NCBI GenBank assembly: GCA_029258375.1
Contig: JARHZA010000001.1
Location: 1-64,000, forward strand
DNA: 64,000 nucleotides
Direction: 5' to 3'
DNA from: Eubacterium sp.
GTDB taxonomy: Bacteria > Bacillota > Clostridia > Oscillospirales > Acutalibacteraceae
In this document: positions 26,272 to 34,272 of the stretch, one piece after another
How the letters are laid out: the number at the start of each line of letters is the position of its first letter
Numbering within the stretch: the stretch's first letter is position 1
Program-made: the position numbers and the translations under genes
Notes under the pieces: generated by a model
Seen by the model: only the letters and a program-made list of their open reading frames with translations
The model's database searches: none
What the model was told of the DNA's origin: nothing

Positions 26272-27168
26272 ATGAACATTCTTTCAATTGACATCGGAGG
26301 AACAGCGATTAAATACGGCCTTGTTAGCGATGATTTTGAAATAATCGAATTTCATGAAATTCCAACAGAAGCACATCTTGGTGGCCCACACTTAATGCAA
26401 AAAATATTAGATATTGTTGGCGAATATTATGGTCGCATTTCTTGTGTTGGTATAAGCACTGCTGGTCAAGTTAACTCTAAAGAAGGTAAAATAATTTTTG
26501 CAAATGAAAACATTCCACACTACACTGGAACTGAAATTGTAAAAAATATAAACGCAAAATTTGATATTCCTGTTTCTGTTGAAAATGATGTTAACTGTGC
26601 AGCAACTGCCGAAGCTAAATTTGGCAGCGGTAAAGGATATTCAGACTTCCTTTGCTTAACATATGGCACTGGTGTTGGTGGTGCAATGTGGCTAAACAAC
26701 GAAATTTATACCGGTCATGATTTCTCTGCAGGCGAATTTGGTCATATCGTAACTCACACAGGTGGTGTTCGCTGCAATTGTGGCAACAATGGTTGTTATG
26801 AAATGTATGCGTCTACTTCTGCACTTGTTAGAAAAATCAAAGAAGAAACAGGCAAAGATTTAAACGGACGTGAAATCTTTGAGCCTCAAAACTTCCATAA
26901 TGTAACTGTTAAAGCAGTTATTGATAACTGGATTGATGAAATTGTTGGTGGCCTTACTACTCTTATCTTCATATTTAACCCAGGATGTATAATTCTTGGC
27001 GGTGGCATTATGAATGAAGACTATATAGTAACAGAAATTCAAAATCGTATTCACTCAAAAGAAATTCATAGTTTTAAAAATGTTGAAATCAAAAAAGCAG
27101 CAATGAAAAATAAAGCAGGTATGCTTGGTGCAGCTTATCTTGCAAAGCAAAAATACAACAACAAATAA
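26272..27168 (+). CDS. ROK family sugar kinase
   Basis: 298 aa. N-terminal DIGGTAIKYG is the ATP phosphate-1 loop; the ROK zinc-site motif with CNCGNNGCYE lies near residue 165. No N-terminal HTH, so it is a kinase rather than a repressor. Candidate substrates are glucose, N-acetylmannosamine or N-acetylglucosamine; sequence alone does not choose. A strong ribosome site (GGAGG) is present. It stands alone, with a promoter that carries a direct repeat. Confidence 0.93.
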   Translation: MNILSIDIGGTAIKYGLVSDDFEIIEFHEIPTEAHLGGPHLMQKILDIVGEYYGRISCVGISTAGQVNSKEGKIIFANENIPHYTGTEIVKNINAKFDIPVSVENDVNCAATAEAKFGSGKGYSDFLCLTYGTGVGGAMWLNNEIYTGHDFSAGEFGHIVTHTGGVRCNCGNNGCYEMYASTSALVRKIKEETGKDLNGREIFEPQNFHNVTVKAVIDNWIDEIVGGLTTLIFIFNPGCIILGGGIMNEDYIVTEIQNRIHSKEIHSFKNVEIKKAAMKNKAGMLGAAYLAKQKYNNK

Positions 27169-27173
27169 TAATT

Positions 27174-27202
27174 AAGCGAAGCATACTATGCTTCGCTTTT
27201 TT
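27174..27202 (+). terminator. Terminator of the ROK gene
   Basis: AAGCGAAGCATA pairs with TATGCTTCGCTT around one base (plus T-run), six bases after the stop. Confidence 0.85.
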
Positions 27203-27323
27203 GATTTATTTAGACTAAAAACACTATAATTTTTATTTTTCATAATATGTTAATGATTAGTTCTTTTAATTATCATTTACTTGTGATAGAATTAACAAAT
27301 ACTTTAAAGAATGGGGTGAAATT

Positions 27324-28760
27324 ATGAAGGTGAATTGGATTTTAGTAAGAGATTCCCTGTGTATAATATTAGCACTCTATTTAGTTTACCTTATGGCATT
27401 TGCTCTTTTCCCTTATTTTAAAAAGAAAAATCCAAGCCCAGAATTTTGTGAAGAAGTTGAAAGTTATGATTTCTATTCAGATGAGCCATCAGTTGATAGA
27501 GTAGCTCTTGTAGAAGACCCTATTGTAAGCCTTGGCACAAGAATCAGACTTTTAAGTGAAGCTAAAAACACAATAGACATTGCGTACTATTCTTTACATA
27601 TGGGCAAAACAACAGATAGTTTTTTAGCTGCTGTTCTTGATGCTGCTGACAGAGGTATAAAAGTTCGTTTTCTTCTTGACGGAATGTCAAACGGTTTCAA
27701 AAAAGAATATATTTATCTTGCAAACGCACTTGGAAGTCATCAAAATATAGAGATTAGACTTTATAACCCTGTTAATATTTTTAAACCTTGGACCATTAAC
27801 GGAAGAATGCACGACAAATATATTATAATTGATAACAAATTTTTACTTCTTGGTGGCCGTAACATAGGTGATAAATATTTTGGCCCAGATGGCTATGATA
27901 AAAATCTTAGTATAGACCGTGATGTGCTCGTTTATAATACAAAATATAATGAAGATAACCGTGAAAGTGTTTTATTTCAAGTTCGTGACTATATGAACTC
28001 TGTGTGGGATTATGAATATACTCACCCTGCTTTTGTTATTAAAAGTAAAAAAAGCGACAAAGAAAAAGAGCGTCTAAAATCTATTTTTGAAACAATAAAA
28101 GCAGAACATCAACATTTGTTTACAGACCCACTTGATATTGAAAATCAAACTTTTCCTGCAAACAAAATAACATTTTTTGCAAACGATATAAGCATTCATA
28201 AAAAAGAGCCAAAAGTTGGCTACATCATTAAAGAAATTTTAACAGACGCAAAAGAAAAAGTTATATTACAGTCTCCATATATAGTTCTTAGTGATAATAT
28301 TAAAACGGCGCTTGATGAATTTGGAAAAACTGGAAAACAATATGAAATATTAACGAATTCAATGCAATCATCGCCTAACCTTCCTGCTTATTCGCTTTAT
28401 CTTAGCGATAAAAAAGATATTTTAGAATCCGGTGCAAAAATTTACGAATTTCAAGATAACAACGCAATACACGCAAAAACCTATATTGTAGACAATAGAA
28501 TGTCTGTTATTGGTTCATTTAATATGGACCCAAGAAGCGAATATATTGACACAGAAATTATGCTTGCAATAGACAGTGAAGAGTTTACAAACTACCTTTT
28601 AGAAATTGTTGATTTGTACAAAGGTCATTCGCTTGTTGTTGACAATGATGGAAAATATATAGATAACCCTTTGGTTGAAGAATTTCACGTTAACCCATTA
28701 AAAAGAATTACTTTTAAAGTAATTGGTAAGATTCTAAGCCCGTTTAGAGTTTTACTTTAA
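27324..28760 (+). CDS. Phospholipase D-family membrane protein (cardiolipin synthase-like)
   Basis: 478 aa. One N-terminal membrane helix (about residues 8-30), then two HKD catalytic motifs: MHDKYIIIDNKFLL (about residue 170) and IHAKTYIVDNRMSV (about residue 385). This matches bacterial cardiolipin synthases/PLD enzymes that transfer phosphatidyl groups. The two motif halves place the active site between two similar domains. Ribosome site GGGGTG. A bidirectional terminator follows. Cardiolipin synthesis is the best guess; a phosphodiesterase is also possible. Confidence 0.88.
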   Translation: MKVNWILVRDSLCIILALYLVYLMAFALFPYFKKKNPSPEFCEEVESYDFYSDEPSVDRVALVEDPIVSLGTRIRLLSEAKNTIDIAYYSLHMGKTTDSFLAAVLDAADRGIKVRFLLDGMSNGFKKEYIYLANALGSHQNIEIRLYNPVNIFKPWTINGRMHDKYIIIDNKFLLLGGRNIGDKYFGPDGYDKNLSIDRDVLVYNTKYNEDNRESVLFQVRDYMNSVWDYEYTHPAFVIKSKKSDKEKERLKSIFETIKAEHQHLFTDPLDIENQTFPANKITFFANDISIHKKEPKVGYIIKEILTDAKEKVILQSPYIVLSDNIKTALDEFGKTGKQYEILTNSMQSSPNLPAYSLYLSDKKDILESGAKIYEFQDNNAIHAKTYIVDNRMSVIGSFNMDPRSEYIDTEIMLAIDSEEFTNYLLEIVDLYKGHSLVVDNDGKYIDNPLVEEFHVNPLKRITFKVIGKILSPFRVLL

Positions 28761-28780
28761 TCCACATAATAACAATAATA

Positions 28781-28812
28781 AAAAAACGCAGAGGTTATCT
28801 CTGCGTTTTTTT
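28781..28812. terminator. Bidirectional terminator between PLD and rsmE genes
   Basis: AAAAAACGCAGAG pairs with CTCTGCGTTTTTT. It lies between two convergent genes, which it can end on both strands. Confidence 0.85.
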
Positions 28813-28815
28813 ATA

Positions 28816-29538
28816 TTATTCCATATTACCAGTTAAAGTCATAATAGCAGAAAGTGCAGCAACTGGAGCAGTTTGAGTTCTTAAAATTCTCTTGCCAAGT
28901 GTTGCATTTATTCCACCAATATTTAAAACAGCTTCAACCTCTTCTTTTTCAAATCCACCTTCTGGGCCAATAAATATAGCAACAGATTTTACATCATCAT
29001 TTATAAGACTTTTTAAACTCTGTCCGCCACCTTCATAAAAAATAATTTTAAGGTCTGCATCGCAACTATTAACTGCATTTTTAAAAGAAGTCATATCATT
29101 TATTTTTGGGATTATGCCTCTGCCGCTTTGTTGTGCAGCCTCAAGTGCGATTTTATTATAACGCACTTGCTTTTTCTTTGCCTGCTTTTCATCAGGTCTG
29201 CTAATGCTTCTTTTTGTTAAAACAGGTGTTATTTCATAAATTCCAAGTTCAACGCATTTTTGAATAATGTCTTCCATTTTATCGCTTTTTGGAACACCTT
29301 GAAAAAGACTTACCCTAATGCTTGGTTCAGTGTTACTTGCCTGTTCATAACATACTGCAAGTGTTACAGAATCCTTTGTAATTTCTTCTATCATACAACC
29401 GTAATCTGTACCATCGCCAGTGCAAAGTGTTAACATATCGCCTTTTTTCATCCTTAAACTTTTAGCAATATGTCTGCTTTGTTCTTCGTTTAAAGTAATT
29501 TTATCTCCGCCAATATAATCTACAAATAACTTTTGCAT
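28816..29538 (-). CDS. rsmE: 16S rRNA (uracil1498-N3)-methyltransferase
   Basis: 240 aa SPOUT methyltransferase. The PUA-like N-terminal segment holds SRHIAKSLRMKKGD; the C-terminal knot carries IFIGPEGGFEKEEVE and LGKRILRTQTA, diagnostic of RsmE. It methylates U1498 of 16S rRNA with SAM. Its start has AAAGGAG and it follows the ogg gene by two bases, so it is in one operon with DNA repair. Confidence 0.95.
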   Translation of the reverse strand: MQKLFVDYIGGDKITLNEEQSRHIAKSLRMKKGDMLTLCTGDGTDYGCMIEEITKDSVTLAVCYEQASNTEPSIRVSLFQGVPKSDKMEDIIQKCVELGIYEITPVLTKRSISRPDEKQAKKKQVRYNKIALEAAQQSGRGIIPKINDMTSFKNAVNSCDADLKIIFYEGGGQSLKSLINDDVKSVAIFIGPEGGFEKEEVEAVLNIGGINATLGKRILRTQTAPVAALSAIMTLTGNME

Positions 29539-29540
29539 AA

Positions 29541-30365
29541 TTACTCCTTTAAATTATTTCTTGCCCAGTGGAAAAGGTATTGTTGGGCAATTCCTTCATA
29601 TCCTTCAAAACACTTTGGCAAACCATTTGGATAAAACTGCATTACCCTTTTCATCCAAACATCTATTGGAAAACATTCAACAAACTGAAAACCAAATAAC
29701 AGTGCACAGTTTGCAACTTTTATTCCAACACCATAAATTGAAAGCAGTTCTTTTTTTGCGTCTTCAAGGTTCATATTTTTAATTTTGTTTAAATCAATTG
29801 TACCACTTGCAACATCGTCTGCAAGTTTTTTTAAATATTTTGCTCTGTATCCAGTTCCAAGTTTTTCAAAATCTTCTACCGTTAGTGTTGAAAGTTTTTT
29901 GGCAGAAGGAAAAGAATACCAGCCATCAAAAACTTCATCGCCGTATGTATCACAAAGTTTTTTTATAATGCCTTTTATACGTTTAATATTATTTTGCTGG
30001 CTAATTACAAAAGAAACAAGTGCTTCCCAAGGTTCTTGATTTAAAATTCTTATACCATAGTATTCATCAATTGTAGAAGATACAAGTTCATCTTCTTTCA
30101 ACCTTTCACAAATAGCAACATAATCACGATCAAGGTCAAAATAATTTTTCCAAACATTTTCAAAATCTTCTAAACTTGTATTTTTAAGAATAAACCTATC
30201 ATCTTCTTTTTTGATATTAAGATATTTGCCGTAAGCAACACCACTCCAAGAACCATCTTCTTGTTCTATCCAACGAAACGCCTCGCCACAATCAAGTGTT
30301 AAGGCAAGGTTTAAACATTTTACATCTTCTAAAATAAGAACGTCTTGTTCTTCCCTAATTATCAT
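29541..30365 (-). CDS. 8-oxoguanine DNA glycosylase (OGG1-like)
   Basis: 274 aa. N-terminal OGG domain with CGEAFRW, then HhH-GPD with LLSIYGVGIKVANC (the Lys in GIK is the catalytic base) and the proline/aspartate turn FPIDVW. It excises 8-oxoG opposite C and cuts the abasic site. It is the OGG1-like type rather than MutM, as in many Clostridia. ATG at 30365 has GAGGGG at a long spacing (13). It leads the rsmE operon. Confidence 0.9.
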   Translation of the reverse strand: MIIREEQDVLILEDVKCLNLALTLDCGEAFRWIEQEDGSWSGVAYGKYLNIKKEDDRFILKNTSLEDFENVWKNYFDLDRDYVAICERLKEDELVSSTIDEYYGIRILNQEPWEALVSFVISQQNNIKRIKGIIKKLCDTYGDEVFDGWYSFPSAKKLSTLTVEDFEKLGTGYRAKYLKKLADDVASGTIDLNKIKNMNLEDAKKELLSIYGVGIKVANCALLFGFQFVECFPIDVWMKRVMQFYPNGLPKCFEGYEGIAQQYLFHWARNNLKE

Positions 30366-30486
30366 TGATTGTATAATTCCCCTCTTATTATTGTTTAAAA
30401 ATTATAACATAAATAGTGTCAATAGTGAATATAAAAAATAGCAAAATAACTAAAATAATTTGTAACAATTTGTAACTTTACAAATG

Positions 30487-30640
30487 TTAAAAACATGGTG
30501 CAAAGTATTGAAAACTTTATGTTGAAAATGTTTTCCACATATAAAACGGTGTATACAAGCCGTTTTTTAATAAGTTTTAAACATCTTCAACATAGTTTTC
30601 CACATTTTAAACATTATTTCCACAATATACAATTTGTTGT
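30487..30640. repeat. Cluster of DnaA-box-like sites between ogg and sleB operon
   Basis: TTTTCCACA occurs at 30531-30539 and 30596-30604 and ATTTCCACA at 30616-30624; TTTTCCACA fits the DnaA-box consensus TTWTNCACA. Inverted one-mismatch copies (TGTTGAAAA at 30520-30528; CTTCAACA at 30585-30592) lie between. TTTTAAACAT appears twice, 30 bases apart (30575, 30605). An AAAACGG/CCGTTTT hairpin with T-run lies at about 30543-30568. No dnaA gene is near. The flanks of 30366-30754 hold nothing else recognised. Confidence 0.5.
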
Positions 30641-30754
30641 TTAGACCTTATGTCAAGTATAATTTTTTGAAAAATTAACCAAAAATGAATTTTAATTTAT
30701 TGAATATTTGCAACTGAAACTTCCTACACTATTTGTATAAAATGGAAAGGAATT

Positions 30755-31027
30755 ATGTTAATGATAAAAGGTGTAAACAGACAAATTCTTGAAGTTACAA
30801 ACACAGAAAATCCTTATTTTGAGCGAATAATATTTTTTGTAAAACCAGAATATATGAACGAGGACAGGGCAAAATTAAAAAAAGAGGCAGAAATATTGGC
30901 AAAAACTACAGATAAACCACCAAAGGTAAGACGCACAAAAAAAGAGATACGCTATCTTGCTTTTCAAAGTGCACTTTGTGTTGGCGCAGGTGTTGCAATA
31001 ACATTTCTGCTAAATTGCATAATTTAA
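30755..31027 (+). CDS. Small membrane protein upstream of sleB
   Basis: 90 aa (or 88 from the second ATG at 30761). A polar part with KKEAEILAKTT and RRTKKEIRYL, then a C-terminal membrane helix (SALCVGAGVAITFLL). It has AAAGGA upstream and lies 12 bases before sleB. This suggests the two are co-expressed and the small protein serves in spore formation or germination. No named family recognised. Confidence 0.75.
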   Translation: MLMIKGVNRQILEVTNTENPYFERIIFFVKPEYMNEDRAKLKKEAEILAKTTDKPPKVRRTKKEIRYLAFQSALCVGAGVAITFLLNCII

Positions 31028-31039
31028 GGGGACTTCAAA

Positions 31040-31750
31040 ATGAAGGTTAATAAAGCAATTAAAAATTTGAATATATTTGTAATCATTTTAGCAGTTCTTA
31101 TATCAGCAGGAAGTGCAGGAATCCTTGCCTACGAAATTTTTTATAAAGACGAGGCGGTTTATGCAACATCAAGATATGGTTCAAGGGGCGATGAAGTTAA
31201 AAAAATTCAAAAAAAACTTACAGAACTTGGTTATTATAATGGTAGTGTAGACGGTATTTATGGTAAAGGCACTCAAAATGCCGTAACAAAATTTCAAAAA
31301 AGTGTTGGCATAACTGCAGACGGAATTGCAGGCTCTAAAACACTTTTATATCTTGGTCTTGGTGGTGGAAGTTCCACCAGTAACAACACATCTTATAGTA
31401 ACTCTGACGTTGAACTTCTTGCAAAAGTAATATCTGCAGAGGCAAGAGGCGAAAGTTACGAGGGACAAGTTGCGGTAGGTGCAGTTATACTTAACAGAGT
31501 TGCACATCCCTCTTTTCCAGATTCAATCAGCGGTGTGGTTTACCAAAATGGTGCTTTTTCTTGTGTAAATGATAGTAACTGGTATAAACCTGTTTCAGAA
31601 ACATCAAAACGTGCAGCAATAGACGTTTTAAACGGTTGGGACCCATCAGGTGGTGCAATATATTATTTTAATCCTGCAAAAACAAATGACAATTTTATGC
31701 ACTCTCGCCCTGTTTTAAAAGTAATAGGTAATCACAAATTTTGTAAATAA
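31040..31750 (+). CDS. sleB: Spore cortex-lytic enzyme SleB
   Basis: 236 aa. N-terminal membrane/signal helix (about residues 8-30), peptidoglycan-binding domain 1 (GDEVKKIQKKLTELGYYNG ... GIYGKGTQNAVTKFQ) and C-terminal Hydrolase_2 domain with VISAEARGESYEGQVAVGAVILNRV, whose Glu is the likely catalytic acid. It degrades muramic-lactam cortex at germination and is made in the forespore. It is direct evidence that the host or its ancestors sporulate. A possible SigG-type promoter lies before the small upstream gene (GAATA at 30702, then a poor -10). Confidence 0.95.
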   Translation: MKVNKAIKNLNIFVIILAVLISAGSAGILAYEIFYKDEAVYATSRYGSRGDEVKKIQKKLTELGYYNGSVDGIYGKGTQNAVTKFQKSVGITADGIAGSKTLLYLGLGGGSSTSNNTSYSNSDVELLAKVISAEARGESYEGQVAVGAVILNRVAHPSFPDSISGVVYQNGAFSCVNDSNWYKPVSETSKRAAIDVLNGWDPSGGAIYYFNPAKTNDNFMHSRPVLKVIGNHKFCK

Positions 31751-31768
31751 TAAACAACTTATTAAAGA

Positions 31769-31803
31769 AAAAAAGCAACCTTCTGTGCAAGGTTGCTTTT
31801 TTT
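31769..31803 (+). terminator. Terminator of the sleB operon
   Basis: AAAAGCAACCTT pairs with AAGGTTGCTTTT, followed by a T-run. Confidence 0.88.
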
Positions 31804-31912
31804 CATTTATTGTGCTATTGTTGTTTTAGAAGGTTATATTATTAAGTAATACTATTTTAAATTAACTTAATAAAAAGTTGTTATTTCTTTTTTTAATAAA
31901 GGGGCGACATAT

Positions 31913-32494
31913 ATGAAAACAAAAACTAAAGGGTTCTTAATATTTTTAGCAGGTGTAATAGTTGGTGGTCTTTTAAGTATTCCGGTTTACCACGAAGTAA
32001 GACCAATTTCTATTTATGATACACCTGAATGTAAAGATTTTGTTAGCCACAACCCAGAAAAACAAATAATCAGCAATCCCGTTGGCAAAAATAAAACTTT
32101 TGTTTACTTCACTTCAACTTATGATAAAAACGATGAATTCTATGTTTTCATAGGTCAAAAAGAAGGATTTTTAAAGAACAGAGCAACCATTCATTATTCT
32201 AATGCTATTGATGACGATGAATTGCTTTCGCCTGAAGATAACAAGCCACAAGAAAAAGCAATTTGCTGGTCAAATGGAAATGGCAATTATAGTGATTTCG
32301 TTTACTATGGAATTGTGCCATTAAACGTTAAGCAAGTACTTATTGATGGCAAAGAGGCAAAACTAAAAACAATGGCTTTTTCTCATTTAGATGATGAAGA
32401 AAAAGATGTAAAAATGAAGTTCTATTATCTTGTAGTTGAAAATAAAGACAACGAAAAAAGCAAAACTTCTAATGTAGAACTTGTTTATTATTAA
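31913..32494 (+). CDS. Membrane-anchored protein of unknown function
   Basis: 193 aa. An N-terminal basic stretch and one membrane helix (GFLIFLAGVIVGGLLSIPV) suggest a signal anchor; the rest is a hydrophilic extracellular domain with no Cys pairs. GGGG site before the ATG. A bidirectional terminator follows. No family recognised. Confidence 0.75.
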   Translation: MKTKTKGFLIFLAGVIVGGLLSIPVYHEVRPISIYDTPECKDFVSHNPEKQIISNPVGKNKTFVYFTSTYDKNDEFYVFIGQKEGFLKNRATIHYSNAIDDDELLSPEDNKPQEKAICWSNGNGNYSDFVYYGIVPLNVKQVLIDGKEAKLKTMAFSHLDDEEKDVKMKFYYLVVENKDNEKSKTSNVELVYY

Positions 32495-32512
32495 AAACAA
32501 CTAACAAAATGA

Positions 32513-32548
32513 AAACAGAGTGTATGAATCATACACTCTGTTTTTTTA
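32513..32548. terminator. Bidirectional terminator near 32.5 kb
   Basis: AAACAGAGTGTATGA pairs with TCATACACTCTGTTT around one base, followed by T-run on the plus strand and A-run before it. Confidence 0.9.
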
Positions 32549-32561
32549 TTGATATTTAAAA

Positions 32562-32744
32562 CTATCTTTGTTTCTTTGCAAAGTAATCCAAAATAAAATT
32601 TATAACTAATATAACAAGTCCAATTATACGCATTATATCGCAATATTCTTGACCACAATAATGCCTTATTGGAAAACTTCCTATAAAACAAATTACAACT
32701 ATAATACCAGTTATTATGATTAGCTTCCTAAGTGTATTTTTCAT
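32562..32744 (-). CDS. Small two-helix membrane protein
   Basis: 60 aa from the ATG at 32744 (AGAAAG upstream is weak). Two membrane helices (KLIIITGIIVVICFIGSFP and IIGLVILVINFILDYF) and a basic tail. Function unknown; short length lowers certainty. It shares the terminator at 32.5 kb. Confidence 0.45.
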   Translation of the reverse strand: MKNTLRKLIIITGIIVVICFIGSFPIRHYCGQEYCDIMRIIGLVILVINFILDYFAKKQR

Positions 32745-32867
32745 AAAAATCAACACTTTCTAACATATAAAAAATAAGTGCTAAAAATATAGTTAAACTA
32801 CTCTTTTAGTTATAACTAACAAACTAAGGCAATATAAATCGCTTACTTTGCTAAAAAATAAAACTAA

Positions 32868-34271
32868 TTATTTTGTAAAGAAAGTTAAGAATGCTTTGTA
32901 AGCCATATAAACATCAATCTTGCTTACAATTTCATAAGGTGCGTGCATTGAAAGAACAGGCACACCAACGTCAATTGTATCAACGTCAAGGTTTGCAACG
33001 TACATAGCAACTGTACCGCCGCCACCTCCGTCAACTTTACCGAGTTCTCCACTCTGCCATAAAACACCATTGTTTTCAAGAAGTGACTTAACAAAACTAA
33101 CAAATTCTGCACTTGCATCACTTGTGCCACTCTTACCTCTTGAACCGGTAAACTTAGTTACGCAAACACCGCCGTTTATAATGCTTGAGTTTTCTTTTTC
33201 AAAAGCAAATGACCAAGTTGGGTCAAACGCAGCATTAACATCAGCAGAAAGGCATTTACTGTTGCGAAGGACATCTCTTCCAGCAAAGCCTTCAAGTCTT
33301 GCCAAATCTTCAATAAAGTATTTCATATAACTTGAGTTAAGACCAGTGTTACCATCACTGCCAACTTCTTCTTTATCTGTAAGAACAGTAATTGCAGTGT
33401 ATTCAGGTGCTTCTTTAATATCAAGAATAGCTTCAAGTGCAGGATATGCACAAACACGGTCATCGTGACCATAACCGCCAATCATACTTCTGTCAAAACC
33501 AATATCGTCAACAGTAAATGCTGGAACAAGTTCAAGTTCAGCAGAAAGGAAATCACGTTCAACAATGCCATACTTATCATTAAGAAGTTTAAGAATATTA
33601 AGTTTAATTCTTTCGCTTTCTTTATCGTCTTTAAATGGACGAGAACCAATAAGAACATTAAGTTCTTCGCCCTTGATAAGATCGCCTGGCTTACGTTGGT
33701 ATTGTTCAATTGCAAGATGAGGTAAAATATCTGTAATACAGAATTTTGGTTCATTTGGTTCTTCGCCTAAACGAATATCAACATACTTGCCATCATTCAT
33801 ACAAATTCTGCCGTGAAGTGAAAGAGGAATTGCAACCCACTGATATTTTTTAATGCCACCGTAATAATGTGTTTTAAAGAAAGCCATTGAGCCATCTTCA
33901 TAAACTGGGCACTGTTTAAGGTCAATTCTTGGTGAATCTATATGAGCAGCAGAAATTCTTACGCCTTCGTTAATAGGTCTTGTACCTTTAACGCAAAGCA
34001 TAATTGCCTTGCCTCTGTTCATAACATAAACTTTTTCGCCAGCTTTAAGAGGTTCGCCAAAAGCATCAAATGGTTTAAAGCCTGCTTCTTTAGCAGTTTC
34101 TTCAACCCACGCAGCAACCTCACGCTCTGTTTTACAGTTATAGAGGAATTTTTTGTATCCCTCTGCAAATTCGTCACATACTTTAAGTTCGGCGTCATCC
34201 ATAAAATCTACGCCATTTTCTTTTTTGTTGAAAAGTAATTCTTTCAACTCTTTTGCTGATTTTTCACCCAT
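32868..34271 (-). CDS. M18 family aminopeptidase
   Basis: 467 aa, the size of M18 (aspartyl aminopeptidase/ApeA-type) enzymes. HIDSPR (metal His/Asp, about residue 111), DKEEVGSDGN, GYGHDDRVC and late SMHAPYEI carry the expected di-zinc and catalytic residues. It releases N-terminal amino acids in the cytoplasm. The gene starts two bases after the tsaC-coaE stop with GGAGG upstream, so it is the last gene of the DUF951-prfA-tsaC/coaE operon. Confidence 0.92.
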   Translation of the reverse strand: MGEKSAKELKELLFNKKENGVDFMDDAELKVCDEFAEGYKKFLYNCKTEREVAAWVEETAKEAGFKPFDAFGEPLKAGEKVYVMNRGKAIMLCVKGTRPINEGVRISAAHIDSPRIDLKQCPVYEDGSMAFFKTHYYGGIKKYQWVAIPLSLHGRICMNDGKYVDIRLGEEPNEPKFCITDILPHLAIEQYQRKPGDLIKGEELNVLIGSRPFKDDKESERIKLNILKLLNDKYGIVERDFLSAELELVPAFTVDDIGFDRSMIGGYGHDDRVCAYPALEAILDIKEAPEYTAITVLTDKEEVGSDGNTGLNSSYMKYFIEDLARLEGFAGRDVLRNSKCLSADVNAAFDPTWSFAFEKENSSIINGGVCVTKFTGSRGKSGTSDASAEFVSFVKSLLENNGVLWQSGELGKVDGGGGGTVAMYVANLDVDTIDVGVPVLSMHAPYEIVSKIDVYMAYKAFLTFFTK

Positions 34272-34272
34272 A

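Noticed and set aside
30487..30640. Chromosomal origin of replication
   Set aside because: No dnaA, dnaN, recF or gyr genes are near and gene orientation does not switch at this place.
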